Below are positions 1 through 8,303 of a DNA stretch of 64,000 nucleotides, piece by piece (within the stretch, counting starts at the first letter, position 1; every line of letters begins with the position of its first letter). Source of the DNA: Streptomyces fagopyri (GTDB lineage Bacteria > Actinomycetota > Actinomycetes > Streptomycetales > Streptomycetaceae); contig NZ_CP045643.1 of NCBI RefSeq assembly GCF_009498275.1, positions 5,766,001 to 5,830,000 on the forward strand. The letters are read 5' to 3'. Below the pieces are notes generated by a model. The model was not told the DNA's origin, did not search any database, and saw only the letters and a list, made by a program, of their open reading frames with translations. Made by a program: the position numbers and the translations under genes.

Positions 1-42
1 GGCAGCACGAACGCGGCCCGGCCATCAGATTCACCCGATGGA

Positions 43-54
43 TTCTCATGAGAA
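43..54. promoter_or_regulatory. 12-bp perfect palindrome upstream of the ATPase regulator
   Basis: TTCTCATGAGAA is a perfect palindrome about 110 bp upstream of the first gene. A related GAGA...TCTC element lies at 65-74. It may be an operator, but no regulator is assigned. I see no gene in bases 1-165. Confidence 0.3.
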
Positions 55-165
55 GTTACACAGTGAGAGTTCTCTATGCGATGCTCACTTGCAGATCGCT
101 ACACAAGGCATCCGTGCAGACACGTTCGGTGTCGAATGCGTGTGGTGAGAGAGAGGAGCGGTCGT

Positions 166-798
166 ATGTCCGGCTGTGAAGTCACCGAACCCCGGCTCCG
201 TTCTGTGCTGCCCTTTGAGGCTGCTCCGGCAGAAGTGCGCCTCCTCAGGAGGGCCGCTGCGTCACAGCTGGACCGATGGGGCATGTCGACGGCCGCCGGC
301 GAGGCGGAACTGCTCGTTACCGAGCTGGCGACCAACGTGGTCAAGCATGTCGGCGAAGGCGCCTCGGCGACTCTGGTCATTGAGTTGCGCGGCGAGCGGC
401 TGCGTCTCGAAGTGCACGACAAGAGCCGGGTCCTGCCGTCACCGAATGCGGCGGACTGTTACTCGGAGTGCGGTCGGGGCCTGCATCTGCTCGCGGCGTT
501 AGCGGTGGATTGGGGCACGGTGTTGACCGCGGCAGGCAAGGCGGTTTGGTGCGAGATCTTGATCAGTCCCGGCCGGGCGTGCCGACGCATGGGGCGTGCT
601 GTCGAAGCGCTGGAGAGCTACCAGGGCTCCAGGCGAGAGGCTCGGCTTCAGGGGAGTGGGAGCCATATCGGTCTTGAGGAGTCAGCGGTGGGGCTGATCG
701 CGGATCTGCTCCACTGGACCGCTGCCCGCGGCCTTGACCCGGACGACATTCTCGATCGCGCGCAGATGCAATACGAAGCTGAAGCGGACGCCGCCTAG
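166..798 (+). CDS. GHKL (HATPase_c_2) anti-sigma-factor-type regulator, TTA-containing
   Basis: A 210-residue protein of the RsbW-like serine-kinase/anti-sigma family that is abundant in Streptomyces. The N box is visible as ELLVTELATNVVKH, where Glu and Asn contact Mg-ATP, and the G-box region as GRGLHLLAALA. I chose the ATG at 166 because GAGAGGAG sits just upstream; an in-frame ATG at 76 lacks a convincing ribosome site. The C-terminal 60 residues lie beyond the ATPase fold and match nothing I recognise. Codon 499-501 is TTA, the leucine codon that needs the developmental bldA tRNA in Streptomyces, so translation may be growth-phase dependent. The partner sigma or anti-anti-sigma factor is not in the window. 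It is followed convergently, 11 bp away, by the HNH gene. Confidence 0.8.
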   Translation: MSGCEVTEPRLRSVLPFEAAPAEVRLLRRAAASQLDRWGMSTAAGEAELLVTELATNVVKHVGEGASATLVIELRGERLRLEVHDKSRVLPSPNAADCYSECGRGLHLLAALAVDWGTVLTAAGKAVWCEILISPGRACRRMGRAVEALESYQGSRREARLQGSGSHIGLEESAVGLIADLLHWTAARGLDPDDILDRAQMQYEAEADAA

Positions 799-809
799 TG
801 GGATGTCGT

Positions 810-1562
810 TCAATCAGACTTCCGCATCTGCCTTCGAAGGTCGGCAGGGGTGCGCCAGGATTCTCCAGGGAAGCTTTTGTGGCACATGAGGTGGCAGTCC
901 GCGCACAGCAGGGCAAGATCTGCGATCCGGGTCTCCGTCACACCCGATATGTGGAGAGGCAGCCTGTGGTGGACCTCGATGTACCCGGCTCCCAGCTCGC
1001 CATAGGCAGTGCTGAAGTCGAACGAGCACACTTCACAGTGCAGAGTGCCGCCCTCCTCCAGGACCGCCCGGATCTTCCGGTCGCGCAGAGGCCTGCTCCG
1101 TTCACGGTGGAGGGCCCAGCGCGTGAGGAGCTGCCCCTCGCGTGCCGCGTCCGCTTCGCCTTCCGGGGCCGGGGTGCCGATGATCTCGGCCGACGCCATA
1201 CCCGCACGCACGGCCTTGGCGGTGGCAAGCATCTGGTCGGGACGGTCTGTGAAGTCGGCCACCACCTCACTAGTCAGTCGGCCGCTCTTCATGGGGGCCC
1301 CGCGGTATTCGGCCCTGGCTGTCACGATGTTGCCCGCCTTCAGGCTGACGCTGCCCGGGGGGCGGAACTTCGGATCCGCCGCCGCGCCATCGTGCAGCGG
1401 CAGTCGGCTGAGGAGCTGGGACAGGTCCTGCACCTGCTGGTCGGTTGTCCGAAGCTCTCGCCATTCGTTTTCGGCAACGAGCGCGCAGGCCAGCACCAGC
1501 TCGTCCCGAGTCCAGTCGATTCTCGCCACAGCGGTATCGTGCGAGCATTCGAAATTGCCCAT
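810..1562 (-). CDS. HNH endonuclease (McrA-like)
   Basis: About 250 residues. The N-terminal half (WTRDELVLAC..., then KFRPPGSVSLKAGN) is the conserved extension found in many actinobacterial HNH restriction proteins. The C-terminal half carries the HNH zinc/nuclease core: CEVCSFDF, the IEVHHRLPL segment with the catalytic His pair, and LCADCHLMCHK. The paired CxxC motifs should bind structural zinc. The start is uncertain: ATG 1562 gives a sensible N-terminus, while 1601 and GTG 1529 are also in frame and none has a strong ribosome site. It lies head-to-head with the C5 methyltransferase at 1705. This suggests a nuclease partner for that enzyme or a modification-dependent nuclease; specificity cannot be read from sequence. 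Confidence 0.8.
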   Translation of the reverse strand: MGNFECSHDTAVARIDWTRDELVLACALVAENEWRELRTTDQQVQDLSQLLSRLPLHDGAAADPKFRPPGSVSLKAGNIVTARAEYRGAPMKSGRLTSEVVADFTDRPDQMLATAKAVRAGMASAEIIGTPAPEGEADAAREGQLLTRWALHRERSRPLRDRKIRAVLEEGGTLHCEVCSFDFSTAYGELGAGYIEVHHRLPLHISGVTETRIADLALLCADCHLMCHKSFPGESWRTPADLRRQMRKSD

Positions 1563-1704
1563 GGTGCTGGTGACCGAGGTAGTGCAGAGGATGCCGCACA
1601 CTGGTGTGTGCCGCCGTGTCGAGACGCAATGTCAGTGGGTCGTGTCACCCTCTGTGATGGCTGCCGCATGAGGCGTCACTGGTATTCATGCAAGAGGAGG
1701 GGCC

Positions 1705-2838
1705 ATGACGGGGACTGACCGGGGCTACACGTCGATCGAGATCTGCGCCGGCGCTGGCGGGCAGGCGATCGGACTGCACATGGCCGGTTTCAGACACCTT
1801 GCCCTCATCGAAATCGACAAGTACGCGGCGGCCACGCTGCGCGAGAACATCGAGGTGCACCCGAAGTGGGACTGGGAGCGCGCCAACTGCGATGTCCTCT
1901 GCCAGGACGTGACGGAGTTCGACCCCGCGCGCGACTTGGTCAAGAGTGCCGGTCTCTACAAGCGGGGTGAGGTTGACCTGCTTGCCGGCGGTGTGCCGTG
2001 CCCGCCCTTCTCCCACGCTGGCAAGCAGCTCGGTGAGGACGACGAGCGTGATCTCTTCCCGCGCATCCTGGAGCTGGCCGAACTCATCCGCCCTCGCGCA
2101 GTGATGATCGAGAACGTCCGTGGCCTCATGGACCCCAAGTTCTACGACTACAGGTCGCGGATCCAGGCCAGTCTTGAGGACATGGAACCTGACGAGGACG
2201 GGCTTCCTGGCTACGAGGTCGTGGCGTGGAGGGTCTACGAAGCGGAGCAGTTCGGTGTCCCGCAGCTCCGGCCGCGCTCCATCCTCGTCGCCTTCCGGAA
2301 AGACGTGCTCAAGGATCTGAAGTACGAAGCCCCGACACCCGGTACCGAGACGGCAACAGTCCTGGGCAAGCTTGCGGAGACGATGAAGGCGCGCGTCGAC
2401 GTGTTTGAGGGCGGTCCTCGGGAAGCTGAGGCCAATGAAGTGCTCAAGAAATGGAAGAATGCTGCCGCCAGCGGGACCGTCGCTCCCACGCTCGTAGGCG
2501 GCTCCAAGAAGCATGGAGGCGCCGACCTCGGTCCCAGCCGTGCCAAGAAGGCATGGGAAAAGCTGGGCGTCTCGGGCCTGGGCGTGGCCAATGCGCCGGT
2601 GGACGGTAAGCCGACCGGCACTGAGGATCGCGATCTGTTCCGTCCCGGGGGGCCCATGCTCACGGTTCGCCAGGCGGCGATCATCCAGGGGTTCCCGATG
2701 TACTGGGAATTCACGGGAGGCAAGACGGCCCAGTACCGACAGGTCGGCAACGCGTTTCCGCCGCCCGTAGCCGAGGCCATCGGTAAATCGATCATGGAAG
2801 TGCTCAAGGCGGACCGCAATCGCGCCGCCAGCGAGTGA
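1705..2838 (+). CDS. DNA cytosine-5 methyltransferase
   Basis: A 377-residue C5-cytosine DNA methyltransferase. Motif I (AdoMet) is EICAGAGGQAIG near residue 10. The catalytic loop reads GGVPCPPFSHAGKQLG with the PC nucleophile, motif VI is IENVRGLM, motif VIII is QLRPRSI, and motif X is RQVGNAFPPPVAEAIG at the C-terminus, so all blocks are present and in order. The target-recognition domain lies between about residues 205 and 300. A strong GAGGAGG site precedes the ATG. It is the only DNA methyltransferase in the island, so it is inferred to protect the host from the two GCCGGC-type nucleases at 8.3-10.0 kb although it is 5.5 kb away. A C5 enzyme also fits the Vsr gene, since Vsr repairs the T:G mismatches that 5-methylcytosine deamination creates. 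Confidence 0.93.
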   Translation: MTGTDRGYTSIEICAGAGGQAIGLHMAGFRHLALIEIDKYAAATLRENIEVHPKWDWERANCDVLCQDVTEFDPARDLVKSAGLYKRGEVDLLAGGVPCPPFSHAGKQLGEDDERDLFPRILELAELIRPRAVMIENVRGLMDPKFYDYRSRIQASLEDMEPDEDGLPGYEVVAWRVYEAEQFGVPQLRPRSILVAFRKDVLKDLKYEAPTPGTETATVLGKLAETMKARVDVFEGGPREAEANEVLKKWKNAAASGTVAPTLVGGSKKHGGADLGPSRAKKAWEKLGVSGLGVANAPVDGKPTGTEDRDLFRPGGPMLTVRQAAIIQGFPMYWEFTGGKTAQYRQVGNAFPPPVAEAIGKSIMEVLKADRNRAASE

Positions 2839-2841
2839 CTG

Positions 2842-2892
2842 AGGACGGCTGAGCTGCGGCGCACGTAAGCGGTGTCGCAGCTTGGCCGTCCT
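2842..2892. terminator. Bidirectional terminator between convergent genes
   Basis: AGGACGGC (2842-2849) pairs with GCCGTCCT (2885-2892), and an inner stem pairs 2851-2858 with 2876-2883 allowing one G-T. It fills the gap between the convergent methyltransferase and helicase stop codons. Confidence 0.7.
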
Positions 2893-4722
2893 TCAGGGCA
2901 GTCGGCTGTTCAAGTGTGCGAGTAGGGCATGGATGTCATCGGCATCCATGCCCAAGCCCGTGGTCTCCTCCTCTTGGAGGTCGCCTAGCTGGCGCACCGC
3001 CGGGTCATCGAGCACGCTGCCCAGGAAGTGCAGCTTCTTTTCGAGGCGCACGGCCACGATTTCGTCGATCGTGCCCCGGGCCGCCAGCACGGTCACGCGC
3101 GTCTCGGTACCTGGAGGCAGCCCCAGCCGGTGAATGCGGTCAAGGCTCTGGAGGAAGCGGCCAGCCATGAAGTCGCGGTCCACGTACACGGCGTCATGGC
3201 AGACCTGGTGAAGGCTGATCCCCTCACCCAGGGTCGCCGGGTTGGAGATCAGGACCATGCACGAGGGGTCCTCACGGAAGCGGCTGAGCTCAGCTTCCCG
3301 GTCCGGGCCCGAGGTGGCGCCGTAAATGGAAGCCGGGGCATGGGGTGCCAGCAGCTCCTCCAGGGTTTTCTGGCTTCGGATGAACCCGGTCCACACCAGT
3401 GTCTTACGTCCGTCTTGTGCGTTCCTCGCGACGATGCGAACAGTCTCCGCGTACTTCGGTGAGAGTTCATGCCGAGGAAGCCGCCGCAGCAGCGTCTGCA
3501 AAGAGTCGCTGTCAGGGACATCAATCGCTGGCAGCTGAAAGGCGAGTGGATCGTAGGGGTTTTCACTCGGGGCCAGCAGCGAGGGGCTGATCGCGGCCAT
3601 CAGCAGGCGCATCGCCGCCTTGCCGAGAGAGGCCAGATCACCCCGCCGAGCGGACGGGTCCCCCTTGAGAGCGCTGTACAGCTCGCGGTGCAGCGGAGGA
3701 AGGTCGACATACCGGACCACGGGTTCGAAGGGCGGGAGGCCCAGTTCCTTCTTTGTCGTACGGGTGAACAGCGGGCGCAGAGCCCGGCTCGCGTAAGCGA
3801 GGTCACCACCGTTGACCGCCTCGACCACGAGCTGTTTCCCGTGTCCCGGCCACACGAACGAGAGCAGGTTTTCCAGATCCCGGGCGCTGTTGGGGGCTGG
3901 CGTCCCGGTGAGGATGAGACGCCGCCGGGCCAGTGGCCCGAGCGAGAGACAGGCAGAGCCGTAAGTGCCGCGCGCTCCGAGTTTCATGCGGTGCGCCTCG
4001 TCAAGCACGAACATGGCCGGAGCCGTGCGCAGCCACTCCGACAGTCGGCTGACAGAGCCGGACAGCCGCTCATAGTTGACCAGGACGACATCAGCTTCGG
4101 GATCCAGAGATCCGTTGTCCATTACGGAAGTTCGCAGCGGTTCCTTGAAACAGACGTCCCCTTCGAAGCGCCAGGCCTCATACGCCGCCTTGGGGCAGAT
4201 GACGAGCAGACGCCGGACCTCGCCCCGCTCCCGCAGTGCGCTGAACACGGCGAGAGTCGTGCGGGTCTTGCCGGCTCCAGGAACGCTGAAGTTCGCGCCA
4301 TGGCCCAGGGACAGCAGCTCCCCGATATCCCGGAGCTGGAATGACGTCAGGTCTGCCTGCCAGCCCGCGCCAAGCAGCGTGTGGAGATCTTCCGACGCGA
4401 GCGGCGCTGACTGGGACTCGGCAGACGGTGAGCCAAGCCGGTACTGCACGGTCTCAGAGTCATCAAGAACGCCGGTGACCAGGCTGGCCAGCTCGGGTTC
4501 CCACTCAACGTCAGTGTGGGGCCAGCCCGCCAGTTCGCCGATGACGGACAGGAAGCTGTCCATGTCGGTCTCCGACGTCAGCGGGCCCAGCTGGCCGCCC
4601 GGAGTCACCCGCGTGGCCAGCATGCCGAAATCTCCTTCCAGGCCTGGCCTGGCCCGGAGTACAGCCCGTGTCCTTGTGACGTCGAACGTGATGCGCAGAG
4701 ACGGGCTGTCAGGGCGTGTCAT
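2893..4722 (-). CDS. SNF2-like superfamily II helicase/ATPase
   Basis: 609 residues with a full set of helicase motifs: Walker A PGAGKT (148-153), motif Ia region LLVICPKAAYEAW, DEAH box VLDEAHRMK (DEAH at 241-244), motif III LTGTPAPN (271-278), and in the second RecA lobe ISNPATLGEGISLHQ and QSLDRIHRLG. It is SNF2/RapA-like in style, so it probably translocates on or remodels duplex DNA rather than unwinding it. The first 120 residues are family-specific and unassigned. The ATG overlaps the stop of the upstream ParB-like gene in an ATGA arrangement, so the two are translationally coupled. The neighbourhood (HNH-like, ParB-like, methyltransferase) points to restriction or phage defence. Confidence 0.88.
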   Translation of the reverse strand: MTRPDSPSLRITFDVTRTRAVLRARPGLEGDFGMLATRVTPGGQLGPLTSETDMDSFLSVIGELAGWPHTDVEWEPELASLVTGVLDDSETVQYRLGSPSAESQSAPLASEDLHTLLGAGWQADLTSFQLRDIGELLSLGHGANFSVPGAGKTRTTLAVFSALRERGEVRRLLVICPKAAYEAWRFEGDVCFKEPLRTSVMDNGSLDPEADVVLVNYERLSGSVSRLSEWLRTAPAMFVLDEAHRMKLGARGTYGSACLSLGPLARRRLILTGTPAPNSARDLENLLSFVWPGHGKQLVVEAVNGGDLAYASRALRPLFTRTTKKELGLPPFEPVVRYVDLPPLHRELYSALKGDPSARRGDLASLGKAAMRLLMAAISPSLLAPSENPYDPLAFQLPAIDVPDSDSLQTLLRRLPRHELSPKYAETVRIVARNAQDGRKTLVWTGFIRSQKTLEELLAPHAPASIYGATSGPDREAELSRFREDPSCMVLISNPATLGEGISLHQVCHDAVYVDRDFMAGRFLQSLDRIHRLGLPPGTETRVTVLAARGTIDEIVAVRLEKKLHFLGSVLDDPAVRQLGDLQEEETTGLGMDADDIHALLAHLNSRLP

Positions 4723-6134
4723 TGCTGGCCTGCCACGGCCTCACGCAGCCAGGTCAGGCCCTCCCCCGGAAGCTGGATGCTCCTTGAAGCCTCGGCTGAC
4801 ACCTTCGTCAGTGCTTGGCGGAGCGTGATCAGAGCGTCGTCGAAAGCGCCCTCGTCCAGGCTGTTGTTTCCGCGGGCCATCACCAGGTCGGTCACACACT
4901 GCTGAAGATCGTCGACTGCCGCGGTGATCCGGTCGGGAGCGGCAAGGCGCTTCCTCTGCTTGCGGCTCTCGTCAACAGCGGCCCGGACCGACTCGCCGAA
5001 CGCAGTCCCCAAAACGCTCACCGACTGGTTGGCGTCAGTGATCTCCTCGGGCGTCGCGGTGGCCGCGGACTTCTGCGTAGCCTTGGCTCTGAGCAGCGTG
5101 TCCGTGAGGGCGCGCGCCTGCGCCGTTTCAGAACTCGGGGCTGGAACGGAACGGTTGAGGCCCGGGATGGAAACCGCCTTCGGGGGCTCAGGTTCCACGG
5201 CTCGAGATCGCTCGGGCAGGCGATGCTCCAGAAACTTCTCGCGAAAATCGGTATGGATGGCCCGAATGTCAGTCTTGGCGATGTCGAGAACGATCGCGGC
5301 CAGACGGTACTCAAGAAGCGTGTTGGCCTTCTCCTTGTTCCTGGCCTTCTCCTTCACGTAGACGCGGTACAGCTCGGCGAAGCGCTCCTGGGCGTCCTCG
5401 AAGTCCATCAGGCGCAGTTTGTTGCGTCCGTGCTCGCTACGCTTCTCCAGGTCACGCAACTGTCCGAGGACCCAGGTATCACGTTCCAGCGCCGGTGTCG
5501 TGGTGTGGAACAGCTTGGAGATTGCGGCGAGGGGAAGCCCCAGCTGGATCTGCTCCTCAACGGCCATGAGACGGTTGATGTAGGAGTACTCGCGCCGACG
5601 GTCGGGCCTGAGCTGCAGCGACAGTTCGACTGTGAGGATGTCGTCCCAGGTGCAGCTGGCGGGGAGTACACCTACGCGGATGGTCCGGACGCCCAGCTTC
5701 TTAAGAGCGGCCCGGCGGGTGTTTCCGTTGACGAGAACGCCTTCACGAGAGATGAGTCCCGGCTCGTTCTGCCGGTGTTCGCGCAGACTCTCCATCAGCT
5801 TGTCGAAATCCGGGTCGCGCTGGTGCGGGTCAGACGGCTTCGCCATCAGCAGATCGTGCAGATAGCTCTGGCCGGCGTCGGACCATGCGTCCTTCGCCAA
5901 TTCCTTTTCCCGCAAGGGGTCGTGGGCGCGCTGAGCGCTGACTCTGTGTGTAGCGGGGTTGTAGTAGAGCCGGTCCACGTCCATGTCGATGACCTCGACG
6001 TGGATCGGCCGGCCCCGGAACTCAACACGGAGTGTCTCAGGCACGGCGTCGCCCGTGCGCGCGTCCTGAAGCCGCTGCTCGACCAGGGCGCGGTTCTCCT
6101 CCGCAGTCGGCGGGAAGCCGAAGTCCGTCGGCAT
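4719..6134 (-). CDS. ParB-like domain protein of a defence cluster
   Basis: 471 residues. Residues 45-150 look like a ParB/Sulfiredoxin N-terminal domain: a segment like those that name priority residues to query (VIDMDVDRLYYNPATHR), then GVLVNGNTRRAALKKLG, which matches the ParB box II pattern GxxRRxA. Residues 170-215 contain an HTH-like helix pair (RLMAVEEQIQLGLPLAAISKLFHTT). The rest is helical, with a charged segment around 290-310 and a long C-terminal region of no recognised family. There is no ParA partner and no parS-like repeat array nearby, so a chromosome-segregation role is unlikely. The island context suggests a DNA-clamp, CTPase or nuclease subunit. AGAGG precedes the ATG. It is coupled to the helicase downstream. 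Confidence 0.65.
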   Translation of the reverse strand: MPTDFGFPPTAEENRALVEQRLQDARTGDAVPETLRVEFRGRPIHVEVIDMDVDRLYYNPATHRVSAQRAHDPLREKELAKDAWSDAGQSYLHDLLMAKPSDPHQRDPDFDKLMESLREHRQNEPGLISREGVLVNGNTRRAALKKLGVRTIRVGVLPASCTWDDILTVELSLQLRPDRRREYSYINRLMAVEEQIQLGLPLAAISKLFHTTTPALERDTWVLGQLRDLEKRSEHGRNKLRLMDFEDAQERFAELYRVYVKEKARNKEKANTLLEYRLAAIVLDIAKTDIRAIHTDFREKFLEHRLPERSRAVEPEPPKAVSIPGLNRSVPAPSSETAQARALTDTLLRAKATQKSAATATPEEITDANQSVSVLGTAFGESVRAAVDESRKQRKRLAAPDRITAAVDDLQQCVTDLVMARGNNSLDEGAFDDALITLRQALTKVSAEASRSIQLPGEGLTWLREAVAGQQ

Positions 6135-6211
6135 GGGTACCTCTCGTAACTGGATTGAGTTCTGGGGACTGATGGAGGCGTGCCAATGGTCGGCCCGCCC
6201 CTATCGGGCGT

Positions 6212-6889
6212 TTACTTCAGACCGTCGCGGAAGAAGTCGCGTGCATCGGCCGGCAGGGCGCGGTACTTGGCCCAGAGGTCTTCGACAGCGCTGAAGGTCC
6301 GGGCGTCCTGCTTGATCCAGGTCTTCAGGATGTCGAGTTCGAGGGAGGGCAGCGATACAGCCTCGGAGAGCAACGCCGGCACGTCGTACGTGGAACCGAT
6401 CCCGCCGACACGGCAGCGGTTGCACTCGACGACGTACTGCTGAGCCTTCGTGCCGTTCGGCAGCCGGACTTCACGCTTGGCCACGTCGAGCTGGGCTGTG
6501 ATTTCCGAGTCGGTGTATTTGTCTCCGGGGGTGGCACCACACGAGCTGCACTTGTGGCCATAGGCGGCCAGCAGCTCCCGGCGCTGGTTCACCGTGATCG
6601 CGGTCTTCGGACGAGTGCCGCGCCCCGGCTCCCAGACGGCTTCGCCGCGCTGGACGTAACGCTGTTCGTTGGCGTCGAGGTCGATGTCCTCGCGCTTGGT
6701 GTCGATCTTCCACCCGAAGTCGCGGAGGTCCCGCATGCGACGGTCGATCTGTGCCACGTCCGGAAAGGCGTCGCGGAGCTCCGTCTTGGTGAAGACGTTC
6801 CCCTCGCCGACCACCTGGACGAGCCAGAGAGCGGCGCGCTTCATCGTGCCCAGTTTGCTGTCCTGCCATGAAGGCAAGGCCGTGCTCAT
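6212..6889 (-). CDS. Winged-helix / zinc-ribbon (HNH-like) restriction-associated protein
   Basis: 225 residues. The N-terminal 90 residues (MKRAALWLVQVVGEGNVFTK..., MRDLRDFGWKID) resemble the winged-helix head found on many HNH restriction proteins. The middle carries HKCSSCG and, about 45 residues later, CNRCR, a treble-clef zinc site. The usual DHxxP catalytic segment between the two CxxC pairs is not evident, so it may be a nuclease with a degenerate core or only a DNA-binding zinc protein. ATG 6889 has GAGG five bases upstream and was preferred to the in-frame ATG at 6967. It leads a minus-strand set followed 77 bp later by the ParB-like gene and the helicase. It is divergent from the HTH gene at 7108. 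Confidence 0.6.
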   Translation of the reverse strand: MSTALPSWQDSKLGTMKRAALWLVQVVGEGNVFTKTELRDAFPDVAQIDRRMRDLRDFGWKIDTKREDIDLDANEQRYVQRGEAVWEPGRGTRPKTAITVNQRRELLAAYGHKCSSCGATPGDKYTDSEITAQLDVAKREVRLPNGTKAQQYVVECNRCRVGGIGSTYDVPALLSEAVSLPSLELDILKTWIKQDARTFSAVEDLWAKYRALPADARDFFRDGLK

Positions 6890-7107
6890 CTCCACCTCGC
6901 AGCGCTGAGCGGGCCAGCCCGACTGCATGTCAGGACAGTTGGCGCCTGACAATGGCCCGCTGAGCACAACGGAACATCAAGTCCGCCTGAAAGAGAAGTG
7001 GCTGAGTGTCCAGATGAGTATCCGGACACAGTTGACAGGTCGATTGGGGGTGGTTGGAGGCACACTGTCGTCAAAAGCTGTGGTGGGGTGGGACAGAAGG
7101 AGCTGGC

Positions 7108-7797
7108 GTGCCGCGATCGGGTCGCTTCAGGGAACTGGATGCCGGAATACCGGAGGAGAGAAAGGCCCTGGCCAGGGTCTTGCGCACCTTGATGAAGGTG
7201 GTCGGCCTGTCGCTGAGGCAGACGCATGCCGAGCTGACTCGGCGCGACTTCGGCTGCGACACCTCGGCGAGTGCACTCTCCGACTTGCTCAACGCGCGCA
7301 TCCACAAGCCGAAGCGCGAGGTGATCCGGGCGCTCTACGAACTGGCGGAGACGGCCGCGCAGACGAGCGACGCCTCCATGCCGGTCACCTGGGAAGAGCT
7401 TGAGGACCTCTGGGCGAAGGCATGCGAACCGCCGGCGGCTTTGTGCATGAGCTGCCAGCGCCCCGTGTTGCCGGTCCCCTCAGCGCAAGGGGACCGGCAA
7501 CACGGGAAGGGGCAGTGGCCCACCGCGCTGACCCTGTTGGACATGAAGCAGAACAGAAGGGCCGAGGATGTTGCCGGCATCCTGCGGCACGTCGGTGTGG
7601 TGGGCGAGCCGACGGAGGTGGCTCACGCGGTGGCCGCGTGCAGGGCATGCGGGCTGGGTTCTGAGGCGGACGTGATTCTCCGGTACGCGCAGACCGGACG
7701 TGATGGGCGCCAGCTTGCGGAGATTGCTTATGAGTTCATGAGGATCGAAGACAACGCCATGGCCCAGCGCGCACTCGGGATGTTCCTGGCTATGTAG
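7108..7797 (+). CDS. Helix-turn-helix regulator with intragenic inverted repeat
   Basis: 229 residues starting at GTG 7108, chosen because AAGGAG lies at 7097-7102. Residues 15-65 form an XRE-like HTH (RTLMKVVGLSLRQTHAELTRR...SASALSDLLNARIHKPKREVI). A CMSCQRPV segment follows, then a helical C-terminal part in the style of TPR/bacterial transcriptional activation domains. It sits between the two minus-strand defence operons, overlaps the end of vsr by 8 bp convergently, and is divergent from the gene at 6889. It is a plausible controller of the restriction genes, as C proteins are elsewhere. The perfect inverted repeat at 7462-7506 lies inside the gene and is unusual for coding DNA. Confidence 0.7.
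   Translation: MPRSGRFRELDAGIPEERKALARVLRTLMKVVGLSLRQTHAELTRRDFGCDTSASALSDLLNARIHKPKREVIRALYELAETAAQTSDASMPVTWEELEDLWAKACEPPAALCMSCQRPVLPVPSAQGDRQHGKGQWPTALTLLDMKQNRRAEDVAGILRHVGVVGEPTEVAHAVAACRACGLGSEADVILRYAQTGRDGRQLAEIAYEFMRIEDNAMAQRALGMFLAM
7462..7506. repeat. Perfect 19-bp inverted repeat, 7-nt loop, inside the HTH gene
   Basis: Arms 7462-7480 and 7488-7506 are exact reverse complements and include CCGGT/ACCGG. RNA from either strand would form a very stable hairpin. On the minus strand it lies just beyond the vsr stop, so it could terminate the restriction operon. Confidence 0.9.
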
Positions 7798-8293
7798 GAG
7801 CGTCCGCTTTGCTGGCGGGGGAGGCCGGACGCCTGGATACCACCGCTTGGCGGATCGCTTCACCGCATTCTTCCGCTGGCTCGTGTTCCCAGAAGCGCAG
7901 GACAAGCCAGCCGGCTGCCCGCAAGCGCTCGTTTGTATCGCGGTCGCGGGCCATGTTCCGGGCGACTTTGTCGGACCAGTAGCCGGGATTGGTCTTCGGT
8001 GAAACGTAATGCTCAGGACAGCCGTGCCAGTAGCACCCGTCGACGAAAACGGCTACTTTCGCGGGCCGGAAGACCATGTCGGCGGTGCGGCGAAGGTCGG
8101 GCAGCGGGCGAGCCGCGACTCGGTAGCGCAGGCCTTGAGCGTGCACCAGCCGGCGGATAAGCCGCTCCGGAGTGGTGTCCCGGCTCCGGATCGCCTGCAT
8201 GTTGCGGCGGCGCGCGGCGGACGAAGCCCAGGAACCCTCGGGCGGCACCCAGGTGATCCCTGACGGATCTGGTTCTGAGTCGTGAGTTGTCAT
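7790..8293 (-). CDS. vsr: Very short patch repair endonuclease (Vsr)
   Basis: 167 residues from ATG 8293; E. coli Vsr is 156. Vsr nicks 5' of the T in a T:G mismatch left by deamination of 5-methylcytosine, starting short-patch repair. The family pattern is clear: NMQAIRSRDTTPERLIRRLVHAQGLRYR, ADMVFRPAKVAVFVDGCYWHGCPEH (Asp72, Asp85, the CYWHGC zinc/catalytic segment), then NERLRAAGWLVLRFWEHE. Catalytic Asp and the FWEHE end are intact. The start is 11 bp after the NgoMIV-type gene stop, so it is the last gene of the five-gene operon. Its presence implies that the island methyltransferase makes 5-methylcytosine. Confidence 0.93.
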   Translation of the reverse strand: MTTHDSEPDPSGITWVPPEGSWASSAARRRNMQAIRSRDTTPERLIRRLVHAQGLRYRVAARPLPDLRRTADMVFRPAKVAVFVDGCYWHGCPEHYVSPKTNPGYWSDKVARNMARDRDTNERLRAAGWLVLRFWEHEPAEECGEAIRQAVVSRRPASPASKADAPT

Positions 8294-8303
8294 CTGCGGT
8301 GAT

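Noticed and set aside
4719..6134. Plasmid or chromosome partition locus
   Set aside because: ParB-like domain only; no ParA ATPase and no parS array nearby, and the neighbours are restriction genes.
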